From the NCBI RefSeq assembly GCF_030811535.1, contig NZ_JAUSQX010000001.1:682001-746000 (forward strand): DNA of 64,000 bases, given 5' to 3'. The notes under the pieces are model-generated. The model searched no databases. It was not told the origin of the DNA and worked only from the letters and a program-made list of their open reading frames with translations. Shown piece by piece: positions 1-8,393 of this stretch; position 1 is the stretch's first letter; every line of letters begins with the position of its first letter. A program made the translations under genes and the position numbers. Origin of the DNA: Trueperella bonasi (GTDB taxonomy: Bacteria; Actinomycetota; Actinomycetes; Actinomycetales; Actinomycetaceae).

Positions 1-1208
1 TCAAGCGCGCGCAGGAAATCCTCGGCTTCAGCGATGACGATTACGCACTGCTTGCCACACCGCGGCGCGAAGTTACGGTAGCGGTACCGGTACAGCGCGA
101 CGACGGTACAATGACCGTTCTGCAGGGCTACCGGATCCAGCACAATTGGAGCCGCGGCCCGGGTAAGGGTGGCGTGCGGTACGCGGAAAACGTGGACATG
201 GAAGAGGTCCGCGCGTTGGCAATGCTCATGACGTGGAAGGCGGCGCTCCTTAATCTGCCCTACGGCGGCGCGAAGGGCGGTATCGCCTTTAATCCCGCGG
301 AGTACTCGCAGGCCGAGATCGAGCGGATCACGCGCCGGTACGTGCACGAATTGCTCCCTGTGATTGGCCCGGAGGTTGATATTCCGGCGCCTGATATGGG
401 CACCGACGCGCAGACGATGGCCTGGTTCATGGACACGTATTCCCAAGCGGTTGGCTATACCGAGCCAGGCATCGTGACCGGTAAACCCGTGTCCTTGGGC
501 GGTTCGCTAGGCCGCGCTGAGGCGACGTCGCTTGGCGTCTACATCACCACGCGTGCCGCGCTCGAACACCTCGGCATCCATGAAGAGGGCGCCACCGTGG
601 CCGTTCAGGGTTTCGGCAAGGTTGGCCGCGGGGCGGCACGGTTTATGGACGACGCCGGGATGAAGGTCGTGGCGGTTTCCGATGTGTTCGGCGCGGTCTA
701 CAACGCCGATGGGATCGATACGAAGGCGCTTGCCGGGCACGTGGATGAGACCGGCAAGGTCGTAGACTTTGCGGGCGCGCAGGCGATGGATCCGGCTGAG
801 TTGCTGTTGCTGGATGTCGACGCCGTCGTGCCAGCTGCCGTGGAAGCCGTGCTCACGGAGAAGAATGCTAGTGACGTCAAAGCGCGCGTCGTGGTTGAAG
901 GCGCCAATGGCCCGACGACGGGCGCCGGCGACGCGATCTTGAACGAGAAGGGCGTGCTGGTCGTGCCAGATATTCTGGCGAATTCGGGCGGCGTGCTCGT
1001 GTCGTACTACGAGTGGGTTCAGAGCCGGGATAATTTCTTCTGGGATCTTGAGCGCGTTCAGGAATCGCAGGAATCGGCGATGCTTGCGGTGTGGGGCGAC
1101 GTCGTGAAGTTCGCCGACGAGCACGGCGTGAACCTACGTGAGGCAGCCGTATCGATGGCTGTGGAGCGCGTGCTCGACGCTCACAAGATGCGCGGGCTAT
1201 TCCCGTAA
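1..1208 (+). CDS. Glu/Leu/Phe/Val dehydrogenase, 5' end outside window
   Basis: Amino-acid dehydrogenase, most likely glutamate dehydrogenase, which interconverts glutamate and 2-oxoglutarate with NAD(P) in the cytoplasm. The frame is already open at base 3, well before the first internal ATG (111), so the start lies upstream and the N-terminus is missing. Visible are the substrate-site lysine region (GGAKGGI, about base 265), the IPAPDMGTD segment with the catalytic Asp (about base 390), the GKPxxxGGSxGR segment (about 480) and the Rossmann motif GFGKVGRGAA (about 610). Family identity is secure. Glutamate as substrate is inferred from overall similarity, because leucine and phenylalanine enzymes share these motifs. 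Confidence 0.93.
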   Translation, partial: KRAQEILGFSDDDYALLATPRREVTVAVPVQRDDGTMTVLQGYRIQHNWSRGPGKGGVRYAENVDMEEVRALAMLMTWKAALLNLPYGGAKGGIAFNPAEYSQAEIERITRRYVHELLPVIGPEVDIPAPDMGTDAQTMAWFMDTYSQAVGYTEPGIVTGKPVSLGGSLGRAEATSLGVYITTRAALEHLGIHEEGATVAVQGFGKVGRGAARFMDDAGMKVVAVSDVFGAVYNADGIDTKALAGHVDETGKVVDFAGAQAMDPAELLLLDVDAVVPAAVEAVLTEKNASDVKARVVVEGANGPTTGAGDAILNEKGVLVVPDILANSGGVLVSYYEWVQSRDNFFWDLERVQESQESAMLAVWGDVVKFADEHGVNLREAAVSMAVERVLDAHKMRGLFP

Positions 1209-1221
1209 AGCGCCCGTACGT

Positions 1222-2703
1222 TTAGCTTGCTCGACTGCCCGCATCCCGGTGGATGCGGGCCAGTTCGTGTTGGGCATCAAGAATGGTTGCGTGGATCTGG
1301 TTGTGGGCTGTGCGGCGCATGGTGCGCGAGGCGCTGAAGTACGTTGCGGTACGCCACACGCCAACGAGCATCACGAGGATGGCAAGGCTGGCGATCAGCA
1401 TGTAGCCAGCCCGCCATAGCGGTTCGAGCAGCGCAGAAATCCGCATGGCATGCGCAAATAAACCGGCGAACGCGATCACGGTGAACAAGCCAGAAAGCCC
1501 GAGCGAAAACGATCCTTGTAAAGTGGAGTGCCCAGTCTGGTAGCCGCGTAGCCCCATGACCGCCAGGCCGAGATCGCGGCCATAGGGAGCAAAATATGGA
1601 CGTAAAGCGATGTAGTGAACAAATCCGCTCGCACCGGCGGCCACACCGATATACACGAGTTTGCGGGCGAGAAGGAAGTTACCGTCAGTGTTGCCAATCG
1701 CCACGTAGGACACCCCGATGAACAGTACCGCGGGCACGATGATCAACACCGCAGCCCGCAGGCTAATCACGTATGGCGAGAGTGCGAACCAGCTGCGCAC
1801 ATAGTTCAGTGGCCAACGATCGAAGGCGTGGCTTTGCGCGATGCCAGCCACGGCGTCGCTTTGGCGGGCCCGTTCTGCGCTGATACCGGAAAGGTGATCG
1901 TCGACGCCGTCGTGCCAATCGGCAAGCTGGCTGCCGACGTCGTCGCTGGTAAGCGTCTGGTGAATGAAATCGAGGCTGCGGGCCTGATCTTGGGCGTCGG
2001 CGTGCTTTTGGGTGATGGTTGAGTCGAGGCCGTCGAGGATTTTGGCGAGGTTTTGGCAGGCGAGCACAATGAGAGCGGTGGTCAGCAGCTGGACCCAATT
2101 GGGGTGGTCCGCGGCCGCGGACCACAGGTAGAAGAAGCTCCACGCGCCTAGAAGCGCGATCACCAGACCGGAGAAGTCGATGAAGGTGTGGAAGTTCCCG
2201 GAGCCGGTGTGCGAATCGGCTGGGCGGCGCTCGAGTGCGGCGTCAACGCGTTGGTCGAAGTCTTCTTCGAGCAGGGTCGCGCCGGCGAGCTGGGCGCGGA
2301 AGGAGCCGTGCTGTTCGCGGATTGAATCTTCGTCGCGCAGAACGTGGTCATCGGGGGCCGGGACCTGTGCGGCGATCCACTGCCGGATGCGTTCGTTGTC
2401 GCTTTCGAGTTCCTGTTGGGAGCTGGAATCGTCAGTTGCGACGTCGGCGAAGGACATCACCGTGGTCAGCAACGCGACGATAGTAATCCAGCCGACTGCG
2501 AGCCCCGTGTATTCGCCGAAATCTACCGAGTTTGAGATGAATAGTGCGCGCACGTGGTCCATAACGATGGCGAGTTCTTTCAGGCCGGAGGCCGGATCGG
2601 CTGCCCAGCGCGAGACGCCGTAAACCAGAGCCACGAGGATGACCGCCAAGAACGGCCACAGGAAATTGAAGATGAACCGCTTCGCGGTGGTTGTTTTGCG
2701 CAC
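1222..2703 (-). CDS. Multi-pass membrane protein of unknown function
   Basis: I do not recognise a family. The 493-residue product has about eight hydrophobic segments (near residues 10-32, 65-90, 172-197, 200-220, 305-335, 345-365, 395-420 and 430-455). A charged, probably cytoplasmic stretch at about 95-165 contains many Asp, Glu and Gln, and a second soluble stretch lies at 225-295. The GTG start at 2703 is preceded by AAGGGG eight bases upstream. It converges on the dehydrogenase gene and diverges from the DUF222 gene, so it is probably a single-gene unit. The reading frame is long and intact, so its reality is not in doubt; its function is. Confidence 0.8.
   Translation of the reverse strand: MRKTTTAKRFIFNFLWPFLAVILVALVYGVSRWAADPASGLKELAIVMDHVRALFISNSVDFGEYTGLAVGWITIVALLTTVMSFADVATDDSSSQQELESDNERIRQWIAAQVPAPDDHVLRDEDSIREQHGSFRAQLAGATLLEEDFDQRVDAALERRPADSHTGSGNFHTFIDFSGLVIALLGAWSFFYLWSAAADHPNWVQLLTTALIVLACQNLAKILDGLDSTITQKHADAQDQARSLDFIHQTLTSDDVGSQLADWHDGVDDHLSGISAERARQSDAVAGIAQSHAFDRWPLNYVRSWFALSPYVISLRAAVLIIVPAVLFIGVSYVAIGNTDGNFLLARKLVYIGVAAGASGFVHYIALRPYFAPYGRDLGLAVMGLRGYQTGHSTLQGSFSLGLSGLFTVIAFAGLFAHAMRISALLEPLWRAGYMLIASLAILVMLVGVWRTATYFSASRTMRRTAHNQIHATILDAQHELARIHRDAGSRAS
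1237..1260. terminator. Perfect 10-bp hairpin between convergent genes
   Basis: Arms GCCCGCATCC (1237-1246) and GGATGCGGGC (1251-1260) pair perfectly around the loop CGGT. It follows the dehydrogenase stop by 28 bases and lies inside the last codons of the convergent membrane-protein gene. There is no T run on either side, so it would be an atypical terminator. The call rests on its position only. Confidence 0.35.
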
Positions 2704-2913
2704 CGTGCACCCCTTTTCGCGTTAGGACTATCATCGGACATCTTTCGTGGGCGCGCTTGGGTTACCGGTAGGCGAACGACGACGGCGGGCGGCGGGCACG
2801 GGGCGGGTGCGAAAATTTTGTCGGAGGGTCTTTGTAGACTAAAAATAGTTACTCACCGTCGGGGTCCGCGTTCACCACGAAAGCCCCAAACCGTACCGAA
2901 GGAGGTGCTCACC

Positions 2914-4536
2914 GTGTCGTACGTAAATGTATCGGATCCCATTTTTTCTGACGATCTTGGCCGCGAAGCCCATTCGGAAAAAGCCGCTGCAGACCTCGAA
3001 GCGGCCGGTGTCGCCTTCGATCCTGCCACGTACGAGATTGACATGGTAATCGCGGGGCTAGATGTTTTAGCAGAGTTGAATGCCGATAACCTCGAGGCGG
3101 AATCGCGCATGGCGTTGCTGAAAGAGTTGGCCACGCAACGCAATCGGCTAAGCGCCATTCGGCACGATATTCTCGCGGCAGCCGATTCAAATCGAGATTG
3201 GGTTGGCAGGCCAATGCGCACGCTCGACGAATTTGAAAGCCAGGTCGCGCAAAATCCGCACAAAAAGGCGCGAGACACGGTGCACCGTGCGAAAGCAATG
3301 CGCGAGGATCTGCCGCTGTTTATGGCGGAGGCGAAGGCTGGGCGGTTGAGCGAATAATATATCGATCCGGTTCGGCATGCGCTCAAAGATGCTTGTCTGA
3401 AGCACAAGCTCGAATGCCCGGTGGAAGGCGAGGCCGCGTTGCTCGAAGCCGCACTCACGATGAACGTGGAGCGCTTCCGTCGTCGCGTCAAGGCGTGGGC
3501 CATCACATTCACACTCGTGGCGCAGGAGCGCGAAGCCGTTAAGGAGGCGCGCAAGCAGGTGCTTAACCTGTTCGAAAAGGACGAGGGCTGGATGCTCAAC
3601 GGGTTCTTGACCGACAAGAACGGCGAGATGGTCAACAAAATGCTCAACGCCGCGATGGGTAGGAAAGCTCTGGGCGCCACGGGCGAGTATAACGAGCGGC
3701 GCGCGGGGGCCTTCATAAATATCTTCACGAAGGTCACGCAGTATGCGGATACACAGCCGTCGGCCCGCATGGTTCCGCACGTCTCGGTGCTCACCGATTT
3801 GTCAATGTTGGCTGTCGCGGGGCTGCGGGCGCGTGAGGCTGGCGATGCGGCAACGGTGGGAGCGGATGCAGCGGTTGATGCGACGGGTGGCGAATACTCA
3901 GCTGGCGCAGGCAGCATGGCTGGTAGCGAAGATGCGCAGCTTGGCAAGCTGAAGGCCGTCATTCCGGCCGGTATTGCAAGCTCACACTTCGAAGGGCTCG
4001 AACCCGCCGCTCTTGAAAATGGCAGGCCTTTAACGCCCTCCCAATTGCAAACGATTCTATGTGATTCGGAAATCGCGCGAATTGTTTTGGGGCCAAAATC
4101 GGCGGAACTCGATGTTGGGCGAAGTTCGCGAACTTGCACTCCCAAACAAGCTCGGGCAGTGATAGCACGAGATCGAACATGCCGATATCCGGGCTGCGAT
4201 CAGCTCTATCAAAGTTCACACATTCACCACGTTCAACACTGGCGAGATGGCGGGCGAACCGACATCGATAACCTCATCATGCTGTGCTGGTACCACCACG
4301 AAAAAGTACATGCCGAAAACATTACGATCAAGCATTACGAGGGCGGCTGGGTATTTATTGATAAAAATGGGATTTGTATCCGAGATCCGCTCGACCGCAG
4401 ACCGCCGCCAGATGGCCGAGAGTTATCGGGGCGCCGAAAGCTGCCAGATCGCCGAGAGGAGTCAGGTTACCAAGAGTTGTCAGATCAGGGGATATTGCTA
4501 GATCCGGAGAAAATTCATCGAGAACGCGCGGGCTAA
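2914..4536 (+). pseudogene. DUF222 / HNH endonuclease (13E12-type) with in-frame stop
   Basis: DUF222 plus HNH-nuclease protein, a family abundant in actinobacteria and often mobile. The AAGGAGGT ribosome site (2899-2906) lies seven bases before the GTG start at 2914. The frame runs to a TAA at 3355-3357 and continues in the same frame, with family-like sequence, to 4536. Ignoring that one codon gives 540 residues, the usual family length. The stop follows GRLSE and precedes YIDPVRHAL; CAA to TAA would explain it. The HNH domain is in the second half (residues about 420-475), with CRYPGC, SHIHHVQHWRDGG, the Asn-Leu-Ile run and the final HHEKVH. A low-complexity Arg/Pro/Asp tail ends the protein. 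The gene overlaps the convergent methyltransferase by four bases. A nonsense mutation is most likely; a sequencing error is the alternative. Confidence 0.85.
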
Positions 4537-5144
4537 AGGCGCGTTGCTCGCAAGATTGCATCGAACCGATGACGCTGGCTTTCGCCGTTATCGATGATCT
4601 CGAACCGGTCGATCCGCCACTCGCCAGTGGCTGGCTGGCCCGATGTGCGCCGCTCCAACACCGCTAGCACATCGAACGGACTCGTGAATCCCGGCCGATG
4701 CTCGCGGTAGCCCGCAGGGTGCTCGTCATCCGGGTGTACGTGATGAACAAAAATGAGCGTGCCACCAGGTGCAACGAGCTCGAGAATATGATCGAGCATG
4801 TCCGTCTCTTGCAAAACCGTGGCATAAAAGGCGGAAACAAGATCGAAACTGCCTGTCGTCGTCGAAATATCTTCAGCTCTAAAATCGATGGACACGCCAG
4901 AGTTCTTGGCATTACCACGCGCTCGCTCTACAGCTACCGAGGAAATATCGACACCTGTCACTTTCCAACCCTGCGTTGCGAGCCACACCGCATCGGCGCC
5001 CTCGCCCGAGCCTACGTCTAGTGCTGTGCCTGGGTTCAGGTGTTTGATTTCTTCAGGCAATAACCGATTAACCCGACCGGACCATACCTGTTCTGAGGCC
5101 GCGTACCGAGCATCCCACTCAGCAGCCATATTGGAATGATTCAT
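4533..5144 (-). CDS. Class I SAM-dependent methyltransferase
   Basis: Small methyltransferase of 203 residues that uses S-adenosylmethionine; the acceptor is unknown. Motif I, LDVGSGEGADAVWLA, is at about residues 41-55. The acidic ribose-binding residue follows in VTGVDISS (about 62-69), and a motif-III-like VAPGGTLIFVHH lies at about 122-133. The length and plan fit the TehB/UbiE-like stand-alone methyltransferases that act on small molecules or on metal or metalloid substrates. The ATG at 5144 is the first start, and the gene ends inside the tail of the convergent HNH pseudogene. Confidence 0.88.
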   Translation of the reverse strand: MNHSNMAAEWDARYAASEQVWSGRVNRLLPEEIKHLNPGTALDVGSGEGADAVWLATQGWKVTGVDISSVAVERARGNAKNSGVSIDFRAEDISTTTGSFDLVSAFYATVLQETDMLDHILELVAPGGTLIFVHHVHPDDEHPAGYREHRPGFTSPFDVLAVLERRTSGQPATGEWRIDRFEIIDNGESQRHRFDAILRATRL

Positions 5145-5149
5145 AATAA

Positions 5150-5566
5150 CTACCCTAGATCAATCTGCGCACACTCACCGAGTGGCACTCGTTTCTGCAT
5201 TTTTTCGAACGTAGGCACGTCACCAACATCGCGGACCGCTACCTTATTGATGAGCACTGATTCCGGCCGACCTATGAACTGTATACCACCCCCTGGTTGG
5301 CTTGATGGGCGATTCAGATACTGATGGACATCGATATTTATGGACTTCGATATTAATGAGCGCGGATGTTCATGGGCGGGCGCCCGATGGGTGAGTGCGG
5401 CGCCCGCCCTGAGCGTGAAAGTCGCTGCCAAGAACGGGGGGGTAACCTTCTCGAAAGCCACGCCATGCCAGAGGCCCACATGACCGGGGCATGACACTCT
5501 TTTGGCAACTTGATGAATCTCAGCAAGGATCGACACAACCGATCCGCGGAACTAACAACGAGCCAT
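5150..5566 (-). pseudogene. Decayed reading frame behind a metal box, perhaps a CobW/G3E GTPase remnant
   Basis: A good ribosome site (AGGAGG) stands four bases before ATG 5566, but the frame meets TAG after four codons (5552-5554). The same frame then stays open to 5150. The last 45 residues read ...IQFIGRPESVLINKVAV... and resemble the region around the NKxD guanine-specificity motif of CobW-type metallochaperone GTPases, though the Asp is absent. The P-loop part is not recognisable. The metal-regulator box directly upstream fits a zinc-responsive CobW gene. This identity is inference from a short stretch and context; it could be a different lost gene. The frame stops six bases before the methyltransferase start, so read-through would join the two. 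Confidence 0.35.
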
Positions 5567-5589
5567 GGAACCTCCTGAGCACACCCTGC

Positions 5590-5608
5590 AATGATAATCA
5601 TTCTCATT
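5590..5608 (-). promoter_or_regulatory. Zur/Fur-like metalloregulator box
   Basis: The 19-bp sequence AATGATAAT-C-ATTCTCATT is a 9-1-9 palindrome with one mismatch. It matches the general Fur-family layout, and its core, read on the minus strand, is TGAGAATGATTATCA, close to the Zur box of actinobacteria (TGAAAATGATTTTCA type). It lies 24 bases upstream of ATG 5566 on the minus strand, the right place for repression of that unit. Zinc rather than iron is the better guess from the 7-1-7 core, but the two cannot be separated by eye. Confidence 0.6.
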
Positions 5609-5675
5609 TAAAATTCAAGTCTATGTGCATGAGTTGAATCCCGTCTCGGTTTGACTTGTGGCCATTCTTTGAAAG

Positions 5676-6236
5676 CTAACGGCACCACCAAGCCAATCGT
5701 GCCTCGACCATCGTCAGCAGCTCCACGGCCGGCGCCGGATCCGACGGAAGGCGCCCATACGTGTCGACGTCGATCCGCTCGCCGTCGATCAAAAACTTGG
5801 CCCGCTCGGTTCCCTCCTGTACGAAACCGGCGCGGCGGGCCACCGCGCCGGAAGCAGGATTGTTCACCCTGTGGCCGAGCTCGAGGCGCTCAAGGCCGCG
5901 CTCCGCGAAAGCCCAGTTGGCAACCGTAGCGGCTGCCCGCCCCATCCATCCTCTACCTCGCGCACTATCAGCCATCCAATACCAGAACCAGCCGCTCTTA
6001 TTCTCCGCATCCACGGTCACGCACACGCACCCAACCAGCTCGTCACCCACGACCACTGCCCACGGCTCGTGAGGCGAATCCGGGTCTACAAGCTGGTCCA
6101 CATAACGGCGAGCATCGTCGAGAGTTGTAATGTCACCTTGGCGCGCCATATCAGGATTCGAAATAAAGGCGAGATAGACGGCTTCAGCGTCACCACTTCG
6201 CAACCGCCGCAACTTAGGCTCACGAGATATGAACAT
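5676..6236 (-). CDS. GNAT family N-acetyltransferase (RimJ/RimL-like)
   Basis: Predicted acetyl-CoA-dependent N-acetyltransferase. The product (186 residues from ATG 6236) opens with the RRLRSGDAEAVY pattern of RimJ/RimL-type enzymes. It carries the acetyl-CoA loop ARGRGWMGRA (about residues 92-101) and then the NxxSxxVARRAGF segment with the conserved Asn (about 124-137). The substrate could be a ribosomal protein N-terminus, an amino acid or a drug. A longer TTG start at 6254 exists without a clear ribosome site. The gene diverges from arfB, with 66 bases between them. Confidence 0.85.
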   Translation of the reverse strand: MFISREPKLRRLRSGDAEAVYLAFISNPDMARQGDITTLDDARRYVDQLVDPDSPHEPWAVVVGDELVGCVCVTVDAENKSGWFWYWMADSARGRGWMGRAAATVANWAFAERGLERLELGHRVNNPASGAVARRAGFVQEGTERAKFLIDGERIDVDTYGRLPSDPAPAVELLTMVEARLAWWCR

Positions 6237-6302
6237 GTGGACATTTAACCACAACTAGGCCCGCAAGCTCGGGCATGTAAAGCCAAACAGTAAGCTGGTG
6301 AC

Positions 6303-6755
6303 ATGGAATCTTTAAGGATCGAGCCCGGCCCGGGAGCGCCCGAGGGTCTCGTCATCCCGGCAGCAGACCTCACGGAGAAATTCGCCAAATCTTCCGGGCC
6401 AGGTGGGCAGGGAGTAAACACGACCGACTCCAAGGTGCAGCTCTCCATGGACCTCGGCTCTACCTCTGCCCTGAGTGCTAACCAGCGTGAGCGCGTAATT
6501 CAGGCATTGGGACATCGGCTTGACGGAACAGTTCTCACAATCAGCTCCACGGAGCATCGCTCTCAGATACGCAATCGAAAGGAAGCTCGAGCGCGCATGG
6601 CTACGATTATTCGCGATGCTCTAGCGCCACCGGTCCCACGTCGCAAAACGAGACCAACACGCGCCTCGGTTCGGCGCCGACTTGACGCCAAACGCCGTCG
6701 TTCTGAGCTTAAGTCTCTGCGGAAACGGCTCCGGCCCGGCCGTAACGACGCCTAG
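6303..6755 (+). CDS. arfB: Ribosome-rescue peptidyl-tRNA hydrolase ArfB (YaeJ type)
   Basis: Codon-independent release factor that frees ribosomes stalled on messages without a stop codon. The GGQ hydrolysis motif sits in SGPGGQGVNTTDSKVQL (about residues 31-47), with the family-typical GQGVN-T-SKV continuation. A basic, Arg/Lys-rich tail (residues about 95-150) corresponds to the ArfB tail that enters the empty mRNA channel. There is no codon-recognition domain, and the 150-residue length fits ArfB rather than RF1 or RF2. ATG 6303 follows a weak GGTG sequence. Confidence 0.92.
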   Translation: MESLRIEPGPGAPEGLVIPAADLTEKFAKSSGPGGQGVNTTDSKVQLSMDLGSTSALSANQRERVIQALGHRLDGTVLTISSTEHRSQIRNRKEARARMATIIRDALAPPVPRRKTRPTRASVRRRLDAKRRRSELKSLRKRLRPGRNDA

Positions 6756-6918
6756 AGCCGAGGACACCTAAAACCGACGACGCCGGTCGTGGACCGGTTG
6801 CGCCAAAATTGTCCACGAATTGCTCGTGTGCGACACAGTGCTACTCTGGTGCCAGCCCGCTTGGCGCCCAGTTCTTAGCCGAACCTCGAATAAGTTCGTG
6901 GAGGCGAAAGGACGCAAT

Positions 6919-7206
6919 ATGACAGCGAAGAAGATTTTTGCCCTCACCATGGGCGCCGCTCTCACCCTTACCCTCGCCGTGCGGTATCCGCATCTGGTGC
7001 GATCGGTGTACGCTTCGGCGCCGGCGGTCAATCCGCCAAAAGCTGCACTGCAGTTTCAAAAGCTAGTGATGACAATCTTACCGGCGTGCCTGACCGTGCC
7101 AAAAGGATTGACGAAGATACAGCTTCTCCCACTCGTCGACGGCGCCTCGCACACATGGAACACCGATCAACCCGCGCTTGTCGCTCGATCGGTGAAAGAG
7201 CATTGA
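6919..7206 (+). pseudogene. Alpha/beta-hydrolase remnant with a secretion-like N-terminus
   Basis: A 95-codon frame. Residues 1-17 look like the start of a signal peptide (MTAKKIF plus a hydrophobic run). The next residues (AVRYPHLVRSVYASAP) match the strand and helix after the nucleophile elbow of alpha/beta hydrolases. The tail (GASHTWNTDQPALVARSVKEH) matches the segment with the catalytic His at the end of such enzymes. The nucleophile motif GxSxG and about 150 residues are missing, so a large internal deletion probably joined two ends. GAGGCGAAAGGACG provides a plausible ribosome site before ATG 6919. It may be expressed but is unlikely to be an active hydrolase. Confidence 0.55.
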
Positions 7207-7237
7207 ACGCGGGTCGAAGGCGCAGCTCGGCATGGCA

Positions 7238-8263
7238 CTAACCCAGCTTGAGCATCACCTTAGCTGATCCGGTGGAATGGTCCGCCGCTGTTTCGAAGGC
7301 AGCGACGGCGTCGTCAATCGGAAACTCGTGGGTCATCACGGGCGAGACGTCGAGGCCCGCCGCCATCAGCTCCAACGCATCCGCCATCTCGTTAACGAAA
7401 CGATAGGCACCCACATAGTGAATTTCGCGCGTGACCAAGGCGCCAAGAACCGCCGACACCTCATTTCCAGGCAGATTACCCACCTGCACCACAGTTCCGC
7501 CCCTTCGAGTCGCGTTGAGGATTCCGCCAAGCGCTGCGGCAGCTCCGGAAGCCTCGATTGAGATTTCTACGTCCTGCGGAAGTTCGTCGCCGCGCAAAAT
7601 ATTGACGAGCTCGTCGGCGCCTAACGCTTTCGCGATCTTGAGCGGCGTTTCCTGAAGGTCCGCAACGGTCACGTGAGCTGCACCTTTAGCACGCAACCCC
7701 GCAACGGCCAACAGTCCAATAGGGCCGGCGCCGTTAACTAGGAGACTCTTTCCCTTCACGTCACCGGCCTGATTGATCGCATGCAGTGCGACGCCGAAAG
7801 GCTCGGCTAGGGCCGCCTCTTTTGTCGAAAGATTTTCAGGTACCACGCGAAGCTGGTCGGCGCGCACAACTCGATATTCGCTAAAACCGCCCTGCTCGTG
7901 GGGCAAAAATGCGGCCGAACCAAAATATCGCACTTCCGGCCACAAATTCGTGCGATGTTCGAGCTCCGCCGGCATCTCGTGGTCGCCCACAAAGCTCGCC
8001 GGATGCGCCGTCACTGGGATGCCTTCTTCGATTCCGGACACCCCCGGGCCGATCTGCGCCACCCGGCCCGCTACCTCGTGCCCGAGTACCAGCGGCTCGC
8101 GCAATACCGCGGTGCCTGATACCCCGGTTTGCCAGTAGGCCAAATCAGAACCACAAATTCCACCCCACTCCATGGCAACAAGCACTTCTCCTTCGCCTGG
8201 CTCCGGGCGCGGAATATCTTCAACTCTTAAATCTTTCGGACCATGAACAATAACGGCTTTCAT
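7238..8263 (-). CDS. Zinc-type alcohol dehydrogenase, L-idonate 5-dehydrogenase-like
   Basis: Medium-chain NAD(P)-dependent dehydrogenase of 341 residues, closest in pattern to L-idonate 5-dehydrogenase and sorbitol dehydrogenase. The catalytic-zinc ligands are visible as CGSD (about residues 37-40) and GHE (about 62-64), and the Rossmann motif as NGAGPIGLL (about 168-176). The structural-zinc cysteine cluster expected near residues 85-105 is absent: that stretch contains no Cys. The second ATG (8263) is preferred because CGAAAGG lies five bases before it. The neighbouring TRAP transporter and GntR gene point to uptake and oxidation of a sugar acid or polyol. Idonate as substrate is a guess. 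Confidence 0.85.
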   Translation of the reverse strand: MKAVIVHGPKDLRVEDIPRPEPGEGEVLVAMEWGGICGSDLAYWQTGVSGTAVLREPLVLGHEVAGRVAQIGPGVSGIEEGIPVTAHPASFVGDHEMPAELEHRTNLWPEVRYFGSAAFLPHEQGGFSEYRVVRADQLRVVPENLSTKEAALAEPFGVALHAINQAGDVKGKSLLVNGAGPIGLLAVAGLRAKGAAHVTVADLQETPLKIAKALGADELVNILRGDELPQDVEISIEASGAAAALGGILNATRRGGTVVQVGNLPGNEVSAVLGALVTREIHYVGAYRFVNEMADALELMAAGLDVSPVMTHEFPIDDAVAAFETAADHSTGSAKVMLKLG

Positions 8264-8329
8264 CATTACCTTTCGGAGATATAACGGAAACTTACTAAGT
8301 GTGCGGCAGCAGGTTCAAACTACTGAGTG

Positions 8330-8375
8330 GAGCGGGGGCTCGGCGCATGACTCATGCATATGCCGAGCCCCGCTC
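8330..8375 (-). terminator. Hairpin downstream of the TRAP operon
   Basis: Arms GAGCGGGGGCTCGGC (8330-8344) and GCCGAGCCCCGCTC (8362-8375) pair along 14 positions with one bulged G, around a 17-base loop. It lies 19 bases past the dctM stop on the minus strand and before the dehydrogenase gene. There is no T tract, which is common for high-GC terminators. Confidence 0.55.
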
Positions 8376-8393
8376 AGCTATGTTAGCCAGCAG

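Noticed and set aside
507-1124. Minus-strand ORF opposite the glutamate dehydrogenase
   Set aside because: Shadow of a clearly coding frame; no homology-like pattern or start signal.
3187-4145. Minus-strand ORFs opposite the HNH gene
   Set aside because: Ser/Arg-rich shadow translations; the plus frame has the conserved motifs.
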